Positions 49,023-59,765 of a stretch of DNA of 64,000 bases are shown one piece after another (positions within the stretch are counted from its first letter, which is position 1; the number at the start of each line of letters is the position of its first letter). The translations under genes were made by a program, and so were the position numbers. The notes beneath the pieces are model-generated. The model did not search any database and was not told where the DNA came from. It saw nothing but the letters and a program-made list of their open reading frames with translations. The stretch lies in assembly GCA_030762175.1 (NCBI GenBank), contig CM060833.1:171416501-171480500 (forward strand). Reading direction: 5' to 3'. This DNA comes from Metallyticus violacea. Taxonomy: Eukaryota > Arthropoda > Insecta > Mantodea > Metallyticidae.

Positions 49023-49746
49023 GATATCCATTAATACTAATGTATGTCCAAGTATAACAATTAAAATACTATTAAGAGAAAATCAGGAGCCTGAATTAAC
49101 CATAAACATAATGCAATAACTAATACAATGCACAAATATATTTCTGCTACTATTATTTGCTGCAAATTTTAAGTAACCTAAGACTACTACTCTTACTACC
49201 ATGATCACTATCAAAACAGATACCAACAGTCTGTCAGCACATTCACTGCTTCTTTCTCAAACAGAAAATAATTTAATGTTCTATCTAACTGTTCATTGCA
49301 AACTTTCTCAAGAAAAGTGAACCTTCTAATAGACAAATGTGATACAGGTTACTTCAAATGAGAAAATCAATGATAGAATTGCTGGTGCTCCCTGGACTTA
49401 TAAACCACAAGATCCTTTATTCATTTATATAGTTGAGTGAACAAATAGTACACACACTTACATTTTATACTTAATTTCATTTGACCATAAGTACTCTGAT
49501 ATTGGAAATGTAGTTCACTATATGAGTGTAAAATATTAACTACACTCTTCAAGGTGATTTTGATGTAGACAATGTGACAAATGTTAGAAAAAGCATGTAT
49601 TTACTTTTATGAGTTTAAGCGGTCAAAGTTTGTAAATTTCCTAATTGAAGCGCTACTATTAATACATTAATATAAATTTAAAAATCTTGACTTAAAGATT
49701 TTTCCAATCAATTCAAAATAATGCTTTTAACTGTCATAAAGGCAAC
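49023..49746. other. spacer 3' of the zinc-finger gene
   Basis: No gene or repeat recognised. Confidence 0.45.
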
Positions 49747-49758
49747 AAGATATAAACT

Positions 49759-49909
49759 TAAGTTTGGGATTTTCACAATGAAATATAGTATCATATAACA
49801 AATTATTTATGAGGAATTCACTCAAATTTTACTACTTCATTCCATTTACTTGTTAAAGCGGTATAAAACTATTGAAATTTAAGTGACTTCCTCATAAATA
49901 ATTTGTTAT
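49759..49909. mobile_element. PLE family B solo palindrome (B3) with perfect 12-bp TSD
   Basis: A 151-bp element between perfect copies of AAGATATAAACT (49747-49758 and 49910-49921). It has a 36-bp extension (49759-49794) and two inverted arms with ATAACAAATTATTTATGAGGA at the outer ends. The 3' half of the family-B hammerhead (ACCGCTTT) remains at the centre. It lies in the presumed 3' flank of the zinc-finger gene. Confidence 0.93.
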
Positions 49910-50184
49910 AAGATATAAACTGCTCTAAAGATTTTATGCATTTTTTATTAACATTAAAGATGTACATTAAATATCAACTGTATAACATATACTATGTCTT
50001 TAAATAACTAAAAAAAAAGAATAAATGTCTTGCCAACATTTTTTCTACAATGAGCACAGTTATGAAACTTTAAGCACTAATAATTCTAAATCAATTTTTA
50101 CTAATTAAACATATTCCTAATAAATTCCAGTCCTTGTTAATAAACAAATGGTTGTGCAATGCTTGCCGCTTGCTTTCAGTTTAT

Positions 50185-50272
50185 ATCAGTGTGTTACTTG
50201 TGGATGAAAAGGTGTCTTCAAAGAGTACATGACTGCATAAATCCTTTTTCACTAAATTCACATTTATGGGGT
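50185..50272 (-). pseudogene. decayed extra zinc finger after the stop codon
   Basis: Directly past the stop, the minus strand continues CCCCATAAATGTGAATTT and reads CEFSEKGFMQSC...RHLFIHK in a shifted frame. It keeps the finger pattern, but the second Cys is Ser, one in-frame stop replaces a helix residue, and the linker has lost two bases. The 2-base change in the linker is what now ends the protein one finger early. Confidence 0.75.
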
Positions 50273-51665
50273 TTATTGCTTGTGAATCAAAAGATGTTTC
50301 TGTAAATTAGATGTGCAGGTAAAGATCTTTCCACAAATTTCACATTTATGTGGTTTCTTACCATCATGCAGCAAAAGATGTCTCCTTAAAGTAGATACCC
50401 AGGTAAAGCTCTTCCCACATACTTCACATTTATGTGGTTTCTTACCATCGTGTATCAAAAGATGTCTCCTTAGAGTAGATTTATGAGTAAAACTCTTTCC
50501 ACAAAATTCACATTTATGAGGTTTCTTACCATTGTGAATCAAAAGATGTACCATTAAATTAGATCTTAAGGTAAAGCTCTTCCCACACACTTCACATTTA
50601 TGTGGTTTCTTACCATTGTGTATCAAAAGATGTCCCTTTAAACTAGATTTCTGGGTAAAGCTCTTCCCACATACTTCACATTTATGTGGTTTCTTACCAT
50701 TGTGTATCAAAAGATGTCCCTTTAAACTAGATTTCTGGGTAAAGCTCTTCCCACATACTTCACATTTATGTGGTTTCTTACCCTTGTGCATCAAAAGATG
50801 TCTCCTTAGACTAGGTCTATGAGTAAAACTCTTTCCACAAAATTCACATTTATGTGGTTTCTTACCATTGTGAATCAAAAGATGTACCGTTAAATTAGAT
50901 CTTAAGGTAAAGCCCTTCCCACATACTTCACATTTATGTGGTTTCTTACCCTCGTGCCTCAAAAGATGTATCCTTAGAGTTGATCTCAAGGTAAAGCTTT
51001 TCCCACAGACTTCACATTTATGTGGTTTCTTGCCATCGTGAATCAAAAGATGTACCGTTAAATTAGATCTTAAGGTAAAGCCCTTCCCACATACTACACA
51101 TTTATGTGGTTTCTTACCCTCGTGGCTCAAAAGATGTCTCCTTAGAGTTGATCTCAAGGTAAAGCTTTTCCCACACACTTCACATTTATGTGGTGTCTTA
51201 CCCTCATGCATCAAAACATGTTTCTTTAGAGCAGTTTCATAGGTAAAGTTCTTTCCACAAACTTCACATTTGGATATTTTCTTAATCTCGTGTATCAAAA
51301 GATGTTTCCTTAGAGTAGATCTATAGGTAAAGCTCTGTCCACAAACTTTACATTTATGTGATTTCCTATTCTCATGCACCAAAAGATGTCTCCTTAAATT
51401 AGATGTATGGGTAAAGCTTTTCCCATTAAATTCACACTTATGCTTCCTATGGATTTTTAAGTGGCCTTCATTTATCATTTTATTTTTTTGATGTTCATGA
51501 ATTAATGTGTTGCTTTTTACAGATGAAGTGCTGGTGTAAGTACTACCATGTAATTTACAAGAGAATATCTGCTTCTTTGGGTTCCCTTTACAATCTTGTG
51601 TAACTTCCAAAAAAGAAGTGCTGGATGAATTTTTCAAACACCTGGACAGGTCCTCCTTATTTGGC
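50273..51665 (-). CDS. C2H2 zinc-finger protein, 3' exon
   Basis: Likely a nuclear DNA-binding protein. The frame contains 14 tandem fingers, of which 13 keep C-x2-C...H-x3-H. The first (HKCEFNGKSF) has Asn for the second Cys, and a further degenerate finger (CKLHGSTYTSTSS...HEH) lies ahead. Fingers are joined by GKKPHKC linkers in place of the usual TGEKP. Helices fall into few types (LRSTLRR, LRSNLTV, QKSSLKG), and fingers 9 and 10 are identical, an 84-bp duplication. No ATG opens the frame: it runs up to a good acceptor (TTGTTCACATTTCAG, exon from 51665) and meets a TGA just beyond, so this is a 3' exon; the first internal ATG (51478) would drop the N-terminal part. Targets cannot be told from sequence. 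PLEs flank it on both sides. A recent processed copy is unlikely given the acceptor. Confidence 0.85.
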
Positions 51666-51877
51666 CTGAAATGTGAACAACATCATGATGACAAAAAAGA
51701 GGTAATGTTTTTGTTATAAACATAAAAATGAAAAGGCATTAAGTTTAGGTTCATTATGGGAAATATTAAACTATATCAAACTATTGTACTTATGAAGCTC
51801 TTGACAATGGAGTAGTAATATATCTTAAACTTAAGTATTCATTTTTTACAATAAACTCCATTTATTTACATAAAATA

Positions 51878-51918
51878 AGACGTGTTTCTGGAAAATCTCT
51901 CCCATCTTCAGTTGCTCA
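51878..51918 (-). ncRNA. hammerhead ribozyme motif, PLE-C left arm
   Basis: On the minus strand CTGAAGA is followed by helix II TGGGA / TTCCA, the core GAAA, a 2-bp helix III (AC/GT, loop AC) and the triplet GTC. Core positions match the consensus; helix I is short (AA/TT plus weak pairs). Confidence 0.65.
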
Positions 51919-52205
51919 CTGAACCGCCGTTACTCGAAACAATAGCTAGACACCCAGATGTTCCTGTGTTGGCATCTGTTGGCTGAAGTAGGAAATGACT
52001 TAGTACATCCATAGGCGAAACACGAAGTTCATTAGGTTTTCTTTATTTTTTAATATGAAAATATTTTCCCAAGTGGATAACTCCATTCAGGTGTGAAGAT
52101 GTTTCAGTAGTTTTGAATAGCGAGAATTTTCACAGTGAAATATAGTATAATATAACAAATTATTATTGAGGAAATCGCTCAAATTTTACTAATTTAGTTC
52201 CACTT

Positions 52206-52250
52206 ACTTGGACATGTTTCAAAGGCGGTTGCCTTCATCGTCAGCATGAT
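52206..52250 (-). ncRNA. hammerhead ribozyme motif, PLE-B2 inverted arm
   Basis: Minus strand: CTGACGA, one T, helix II GAAGGC / GCCTTT with loop AACC, GAAA, palindromic ACATGT helix III, triplet GTC. Sequence is identical to the plus-strand copy at 53463-53505. Helix I is weak (C-G, A-T, then mismatches). Confidence 0.65.
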
Positions 52251-53462
52251 CCCAATGTCCGCTTCCCTGCAAGGAATTAAGATGTTGCTCCGTTGACTTC
52301 ACGAACTTAGTGATAAGGTTACTATTGTTTGGGAGATGAAAATTAACCAAATTTTCTTTGTTTTTATTTATGAATATATTTTCCCACACTTTCAATTCTA
52401 TTGGTTTTTGAAGAGCTTTTAAGAGTTTTATTTCCTTTTGGAATTCATGGTTCTTTTGCCAGAAATGGTCTGCTATTGCCGATTTTTCCATGTGTTTATA
52501 TTTTACATGTTTCATGTGCTCCTTAAACCGTATGGAAGTATTTCTTTTTGTTTTGCCTATATATTTCATATTGCAATCTTTGCAAGCAATTTCATAAATG
52601 CCAACAGTGTTAAATTTACAATGGAATTGGAAAACAACATGATTCTTCCTTTCTTGGATATAAAAATTATAAAAAATGGCAATATACTGGAATTTGGCAT
52701 ATTCAGAAAAGATACCCACACAGATAATGACATAAAAAACAACAGCTTCAACCCAATACAACATAAACATGCCATAATCAATAGCCTCACATTCAGATTA
52801 ACAAACCTTCCAATAAGCTAGACAGAATACAAATTGGAGTACCAAAAAAATCATAGAGATAGCACAAAAAAATGGTTACATAACAGATCTGGTCAACAAG
52901 AAAATAGAAAAATTCAAAAAGATAAAACGAATAAAAGATATCACCACACTAAAAGGCCACAAAGGGGATCATATATATAAGAAATTCACATCCATCCATG
53001 GGCACACCAAAAATTCCAGAAGATTTTAAAGAGGCAAACATCATTTTGGCTCCAGTAAACAAATGTAGTTTAAAAAACCTCCTAAAAACAAACACAAAAG
53101 ACAAAATTCTTCCAGAAAACAATCAGGCATTTATGAAATTGCTTGCAAAGATTGCAATATGAAATATATATAGGCAAAACAAAAAGAAATATCTCCATAC
53201 AGTTTAAGGAGCACATGAGACATGTAAAATATAAATACATGGAAAAATCGGCAATAGCAGAGCATTTCTGGCAAAAGAACCAAAACTCTTAAAAGCTCTT
53301 CAAAAACCAATAGAATTGACAGTGTGGGAAAATATATTCATAAATAAAAACAAAGAAAATTTGGTTAATTTTCATCTCCCAAACAATAGTAACCTTATCA
53401 CTAAGTTCGTGAAGTCAACGGAGCAACATCTTAATACCATGTGGGGAAGCGGACATTGAGAT

Positions 53463-53505
53463 CATGCTGACGATGAAGGCAACCGCCTTTGAAACATGTC
53501 CAAGT
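53463..53505 (+). ncRNA. hammerhead ribozyme motif, PLE-B2 right arm
   Basis: CTGACGA at 53467-53473, helix II GAAGGC / GCCTTT, GAAA at 53491-53494 and GTC at 53498-53500. Same fold as the inverted copy. It overlaps the end of the coding frame (residues DDEGNRL), so ribozyme and protein C-terminus share sequence. Confidence 0.65.
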
Positions 53506-53572
53506 AAGTAAAACTAAATTAGTGAAATTTGAGCGATTTCCTTAATAATAATTTGTTATGTTTCAATAGTTT

Positions 53573-55318
53573 AATTTCCGGTTTTATTTCATGGTTTCTG
53601 GTCCAAAAGTGAGCTGCTATTGCTGATTTATCCACCTGCTTAAGCCAAATATTCTCAAAGTGTTCTTTCTTCGAGATTTCTAAATTTCATTTTGTTTGGC
53701 CTATGTAGCTCTGCTCGCAGTCTTCGCATTTTGTTACATAAATTCCTGATTTCTATTCTGTTGGTAAGGAGTCTTTTACTGTGCAACCTAATAAATTCTT
53801 GTTATTATATCTGTTCTTTGGGGCTAACATGATCCCATGTTCTTTGAAAATTTTCTTGAACTTGTTGTGCTAAATTGGATGGTAAGACTTTTGAATTTGT
53901 ATCCTTCTTTTGTATTTTTAAGTGTGGAAACTTCCCTTATCTCTTTTTGTCTTTTTGATTTATTGATAATTTTTATCACTGTGTCTTTGTTGAAACCATT
54001 GGTTATAGTTGTCTTTATTATTTGTTGGTATTCTATTTTGTACTCTGCTTCTGTGAGTGGAATATTCCTTAATCTGTGTGCCAAACTATGAAACACTGCA
54101 TATTTATGTGGAATGGGGTTATAACTCTCATTTTTATGTAATTTTCTGTATGTGTTTCTTTTCTATAAATTTCAAAATTCAAACAATCTCCATTTCTTAT
54201 AATTTTTAAATCTAGAAATGGTAGCCACCCATTTCTCTCTTCTTTTATGGTAAACTGTATGGATTTATGTTGCAAATTAAAAAGTTTCAGGACATCCATT
54301 GAGTGTTTCTTTGGTATTATTGCAAAAATGTCATCCACATACCTATACCATGATTTGAAAAGTAAAGGAACGGCTTTTGTGATATGTATTTCAAATGAAC
54401 TCATGAAAAATCTGCTAGAAAAAAGGTGACAAAGGATTTCCCATAGTTAGGGCCTGAAACTTGTTGGTAATATCTTTTGTTGAAGGTGAAGAAATTTTGT
54501 TGAATGCAAATATTAGTAAGTTTCAATAAGTCTTCTATTTCTTATGTTTTGAAATTTATTGACATAAATTTAACATAAGCATAAGTTTCTCTGTTGGTAT
54601 GCTCAGAAATAAGGCTTTTATATCAAATGATACCATTATATCTCCAGCTGTATTTCTGCTATTTTTAAGTTTTTGGACTAGATGAACTGAAATTTTTATG
54701 CTCAATCTTTGGAAACTCTTAAAAGAATTGAAAACTTTGATCAATTTTTTTTGCTACCTGGTATGTGGGTGAATTTATATTGTTAAATATTGGTCTAATT
54801 CTGTTATCATTTTTATGTATTTTAGGTAGTGCATAAAGCCTGGGTAGTAGTGGATTACTCTGTGTGATATTCTGTTTATCAGCAGTGGTTAGTGTTTTGA
54901 TTTCATTTAATGTTTTGTTTAAGAATCTTATTGCATTTGTTGAGCAGATTCTTTTCAATTGGTTTGTAATCTTTTCCTTTTAATATAGTTTCAACTCTAT
55001 TTATGTATTCCTTTTTGTCTATAATGGCTATTTTTATTACCTTTGTCTGCTTTTGTGTATATCACTGGTTTTTCTTTTAGTTGTTTTAATGTCGTTCTGC
55101 AATTTATTGATTTCTTTCAGTTTTTTATGTTCTCCTAAACTTCTTTGCATTTACTTTTAACCAACGATTTTCCATTTTCGTTTAGTTGTTGGGTGGCTGT
55201 CTCATTGTCAGCTATGTAATCTTCTATTTTATTTGAAAAATCTCTACAAGTTTTGAGGCCTTTGTTTAGGAAATTGATTTCATTTTCCAAAAATGTGGCA
55301 CTCGAGAAATTAACTACT
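53573..55318 (-). pseudogene. PLE-C polyprotein: reverse transcriptase plus GIY-YIG endonuclease
   Basis: Order on the minus strand: IYTKADKGNKN (about 55035-55090), LPRLYALPKIHK and RPIFNNINSPTYQVAK (54770-54870), polymerase motif A MVSFDIKALFLSIPTE (54590-54640), the catalytic box YVDD (54330-54341, in SWYRYVDDIFAI), NLQHKSIQFTI, then GIYVTKCEDCEQSYIGQTK (53690-53750) and KSAIAAHFWT. These are the landmarks of Penelope-like elements, whose polymerase is related to telomerase. Frameshifts and stops between blocks, and loss of the segment carrying the expected GNPLSP-type motif in frame, make it non-functional, though catalytic YVDD is intact. The N-terminus is missing. Confidence 0.88.
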
Positions 55319-55569
55319 TAATCAGCTGTGCATGTGCGTGAGGCAAACCACGAAATAAAACCGGAAATTAAACTACTGAAACATCTTCACACCTGAATGG
55401 AGTTATCTACTTGGGAAAATATTTTCACATTAAAAAATAAAGAAAACCTAATAAACTTTGAGTTTCTCATATGGATGAACTCAGCCATTTCCTACTTCAG
55501 CCAACAGATGCCAACACAGGAACATCTGGGTGTCTAGTCATCTTTTTGAGTAATGGCAGTTCAGTGAGC

Positions 55570-55606
55570 AACTGAAGATGGCAGAAATTCTCTGGAAACA
55601 CGTCTT
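55570..55606 (+). ncRNA. degenerate hammerhead-like motif, PLE-C right arm
   Basis: CTGAAGA at 55572-55578 and GGAAACACGTC at the 3' side are kept, but helix II (GGCAGA / TCTCTG) no longer pairs at the proper register. It is the inverted counterpart of 51878-51918 and probably inactive. Confidence 0.5.
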
Positions 55607-55671
55607 ATTTATATAAGTAAATGGAGTTTAGTGTAAAAAATGAATACCTAAGTTTAAGATATATCAAACTA

Positions 55672-58600
55672 ATATAAAATTTTATTTACATTAGAATACA
55701 AATAAGGCTCAAATGTTGATTTGCTATTCACTAATGTAGTTTCTAAAACTTATTCTAATAACACAATGGAACAGCCTGAAATTCAGTGTTTTGGTCTATG
55801 TAGAATATTAAAAATAATTTTAAATGTTTACTATGCTGTTAGCTGAATGTCCTTAGAGAATTAAATTTTCATAGTACTCCACACACATACTATTTGTAAT
55901 TCATAGCATCATGCTGCTCCTGCTGCTGTTGCTGTTGTTGTTGTGGAGGTGTACAGGCTTTATGCAAAAACGTAGCTGCTATCAAATGCATTATCAAGTG
56001 AGATAGGGCATGTTGTGCAATCAATAAGGGAGACCTGGTTTTAACAGATTGTCTATAATTGTTCATACAGAACGAAACAGTAAAATTTAAAATGCTTTGC
56101 AAAGCTTATAAGATAACACATACATGACATCCTTAGAATCATAATTAGCAAATGAAGTAATCTTAAATTCTCTTGATAAATTTGGGATGTGGAATGAACA
56201 TAAGTATTAACAAGGTTAATGAATTTATTATTGCAAGTTTTTGGTTTGTATTGGAATTTTTTGTGCTCTGTAATGATATGGAATTGTAAAAGATAGGATG
56301 GATAGTTTTGGTATTGGAACTTTTGAGCTAGGTTTTAATTATAGGTATCAACAGATGAAAATTGTCAAAAGGATGGTGGCTGCAGAGAGAAAACGAAATA
56401 TATCATTTGGATTGCAGGGGATGGCGGCTATCACAATGAAGATACTGTCACAAATTGGTGAACATAATGTGCACAGACTAAGAAAAGAATCGTTGCACAA
56501 CAATATACCTACGAACATGGCAGCATTGGGAGGGACAGAAGAAGTGAAAACATAAATGAAGATTGATAAGGAATAGATAGAGATTCTGAGCTATAGGTAC
56601 AAATAGTTACTCTTCGGATCACTGTAGTAGCATTCTTACTCAAAAATAAAATGTTTCTATTAACATATGAAAAAAAAAAAATTAATTTATATTGACAGCA
56701 AGACAATGCACTAAAACTAACCTTCGCAAGGAAATCAAATAAAAATACAGATTTTCATTAAATCTGGAAGTAGGAATAACTAAAATCTCTCACATTCGAC
56801 AACTATGAGACAAAGCCCATGATGGATAACCAATTTTGTTTGATAATTGGAAAATACATACAGACATACTGCAAAAAGCAATGAAAATTTTAATACAAAC
56901 TTTATGTTCAGTACTTAACACTGTATATTGATCTGTTTCATAATAAAAAAACACATTAAATAGCTGTACCTGGTGAAGCTGTTAATTGGATGACATATGA
57001 TATTGAGATCAGGTTAGTCAACAAAACAACTAATTGCAACTATGAAGACAAATTTATATCATACAATTATTCACTCATTAACTGTCTCCTACCAAACATT
57101 TTATCCAATTGCTCAAACTTCTCTCTAAGCAGAACATTTCTAGGTACTGCTGGAATCCATCGTGCACAGCAGGTTAATTCGCTTTAGCTACTATCCACAG
57201 GTGCGGCTATTTGCAACTGCTGTATTTATCATGCTAGCTCTATTGTGGAAGTATGAAGCTACATTGTGTTGACGTCGTTATGCTCGTTCCTGTGAAGCTA
57301 TTGAAAGACAATGAACATTTTACCAAAATGACAGCATGACTAAAATTGCAATATCCCCCCTCTTTTTTTATATTGAAAAGTACAATTTGTTTTTTTTTGT
57401 TTTTTTATTGCTGGTTATTTGGATGGTGGGTACAAGCGTTTGACTGTATTTAAGGGGGGGAAAATTTAATAAGTCATCCCTAGCCTCAATTTTCATCTCC
57501 ACGTGTTTTCTTGCAGTTACATGAAGAGATTCTGGTGGGGTAAAATAGGTAAACTTGGTGTTCAAGGTCCTTTGGAAATGACACAGTTTCAAAGAACAAA
57601 ATAATTTCTGCCTTGAGTGTATGGCAAGTGGATTCATTCTGCTGAAAATAGCCATTCACTAGCACAAATATGGATATTATGAATGTATCTGTTTAAGTGC
57701 ATCCTCTGCCAACAGAATCACATGTATACTATTCCCAGATATGCATTGACAAAGTTCTGGAATCAATTATAGTAATTGAGTTTCTTCTATCTTTCAGTTT
57801 TACACATAGCAGCAAAATGATACATACACAGTTTTTATATATATATATATATTAAGTTTTGAAACCTCAATCTCCAGCACTTTTCAGAAAAATTTCTATG
57901 AAGAAACAGTATTATCTTTTTACCTCCTGCACTGTGGTTTGGTGCACTTTTCTCATACAACAATATTCCTATGATTTCAATTTATTCACCAGATACTGAA
58001 AGGAGAATGTAACAGCATTTGTGAATATCAAACTGCACAAAAAACTGTTTTTATGTATGCTCTCTACTGTTACTTGTGGAGAATGCAAAATCACTCTTTG
58101 CACCAGTTAATAATGTACTGCTTGTAACAATTACTTAGCAGTCCTGTAACTGTAGCAAAGTCACATGCACTACATTACCTGGACAGTGAGCTTGCAAATC
58201 ACCTTCAGGGCATGCACAACAGCATGGGATAAAAACAATGCCACTACTATGTTATCTTGCTAACAATATTTTCTATGCACCTTGGTATATTGCAGGATAA
58301 TTTCTCTGAAATGCATTCATTATTTTTAAAGTTTTAACTAAGAAACAGCAGCTGCCAGGTAATCTAGGGTGAAGTCAAGTTTTCAGTGCCCTCCAAAGTG
58401 GAAACCATAACATTCACTGTAAGAATACCATGCTTTTATCAAAAATATCATCATATTCTCCTAAAATGGGAAACCATACAGATTTTCAAAAAACCACTCT
58501 ATTTTAATGGGAAAGAAAATAAAGGCCATTTGTTCAATAAAACCTAGCATCATATACTACATAAAATTGCCTCAAAGAATTGTTACAGAGCAAACCAATC

Positions 58601-59090
58601 AGAAATCTGCCTTCCAATCAGAGTTCTTGAATTCAGTCAATCAATCAAGACAAGTAATTCAGTGAGCTAATCAGAAGGTATTCAACTGAGAATGCCCTTC
58701 ATTATAAACACAACTTGCTAAGGATATAGTTGCTACTGTGACAAACAAAAGAGAATGGAAATATTAACATTTCATCTGTGAAAGGGAGTTCCAATCAACC
58801 AACAACATAAGATTATATAGCCATGAAATCTTACCTTATACACACGAAACTGGACATGAAAGCGTAATCTTTATTAATTAGTGAGAGATAAAAATGTTTG
58901 AATATAGGAATCCTCTGCAGAGTAAGGGACACTTTAGAAAAGTTGATAAATGTTTATACTTATTTGTAAATTTGCATATTGCTTTATTTCCATAATTTGT
59001 ATATTCAGCGAATAAATGATATTTTTGTATTGTATAAATTACTATTAATGATGAAGCTATGAATTCAAAGTGTTCAAACAGCTAATAAAC
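55672..59090. other. AT-rich sequence, possible zinc-finger gene intron
   Basis: Contains a short CTG/TTG tract (55918-55943) and a (TA)n run (57838-57853). No domain in open frames at 56298-56555 or 57368-57655. If the zinc-finger gene uses the exon at 60.8 kb, all of this is intron. Confidence 0.4.
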
Positions 59091-59102
59091 AAATATTATC
59101 CA

Positions 59103-59695
59103 TTTAAATCTTAAATGTAAATTGGAATTTGCATAGTGAAGCTAATCATATTAATTGATATCATTGTATGATTCAGTTGAACTACACACTCTTAAAGCTT
59201 CACTTACTTTTCATAAATGTATGGAACCGGTTTTGAGAACATTTAGTTCCCATTTTCAGCCAGGCTAAAGTTCAACTGTCGGATCATTTGTTGAGCTGTG
59301 GGAATGTATATTCTGCTCTGGTGACTAGAGAAATCTGCAATAGCATATCACTTTTGGACACAAAATCATGACACAATAAATAAAGCAAAATTATTAAAAT
59401 CAGTACAAGGACCTACGGAATTAGCAACCTGGGAAAAAATCTACATCTACAAATACAAAGACAGCATAATGAACTTCGACATTGCTGGGGATGAAAACAT
59501 AAACTACAAGTTTATCACACCACCACCAGAGCAGAATATACATTCCCACAGCTCAACGAATGATCCGACAGTGAACTTTAGCCTGGCTGAAGATGGGAAC
59601 TAAATGTTCTAGAAACCAGTTCTGTACATTTATGAAAAGTAAGTGAAGCTTTAAGAGTGTGTAGCTCAACTGAATCATAGCAATGATATCAATTA
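59103..59695. mobile_element. PLE family A foldback copy (A3) with perfect 12-bp TSD
   Basis: Between perfect copies of AAATATTATCCA (59091-59102 and 59696-59707). It has a 50-bp extension, an inverted 3' terminus (59153-59322), then a plus-strand piece with the GIY-YIG C-terminus (KSVQGPTELATWEKIYIYKYKD type reading) and the 3' terminus. The right arm keeps CTGAAGA (59587-59593) and GAAA (59612-59615). The left arm has CTGAAAA and CAAAA, breaking the ribozyme core. Confidence 0.9.
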
Positions 59696-59765
59696 AAATA
59701 TTATCCAATTTTCTCACATCTAGTTTGTTGCCATACCATATAATACATCTTTGTCTGCTGATTCT

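Larger units (their letters stand above)
52114..53559 (+). mobile_element. Penelope-like element B2 inserted in PLE-C
   Basis: Flanked by GTTTCAGTAGTTT (52101-52113) and GTTTCAATAGTTT (53560-53572), a 12/13 target-site duplication within PLE-C. A 38-bp extension (52114-52151) comes first, then an inverted 3' part on the minus strand (52152-52610: open frame with GIYEIACKDCNMKYIGKTKR and KSAIADHFWQKNHEF, the GIY-YIG nuclease), then the plus-strand copy (52612-53559). The plus copy has polymerase C-terminal sequence (LPFLDIKIIKNGNILEFGIF) and a frameshifted GIY-YIG. The two parts meet head to head at about 52611. Confidence 0.9.
51784..55659 (-). mobile_element. Penelope-like element C with inverted 3' copy and perfect 12-bp TSD
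   Basis: Target-site duplication TATATCAAACTA at 51772-51783 and 55660-55671. Left to right: a 35-bp extension (51784-51818), the 3' terminus in minus orientation (51819-52100), the inserted PLE-B2 (52114-53559), the main coding part in minus orientation (53573-55318), then a second, inverted 3' terminus in plus orientation (55319-55659). Outer arms share AAACTCCATTTA and GACGTGTTTC. Without B2 the element is about 2.4 kb. It lies just upstream of the zinc-finger exon. Confidence 0.92.

Noticed and set aside
50616..50822. 68-codon plus-strand repetitive frame
   Set aside because: Antisense shadow of the zinc-finger repeats.
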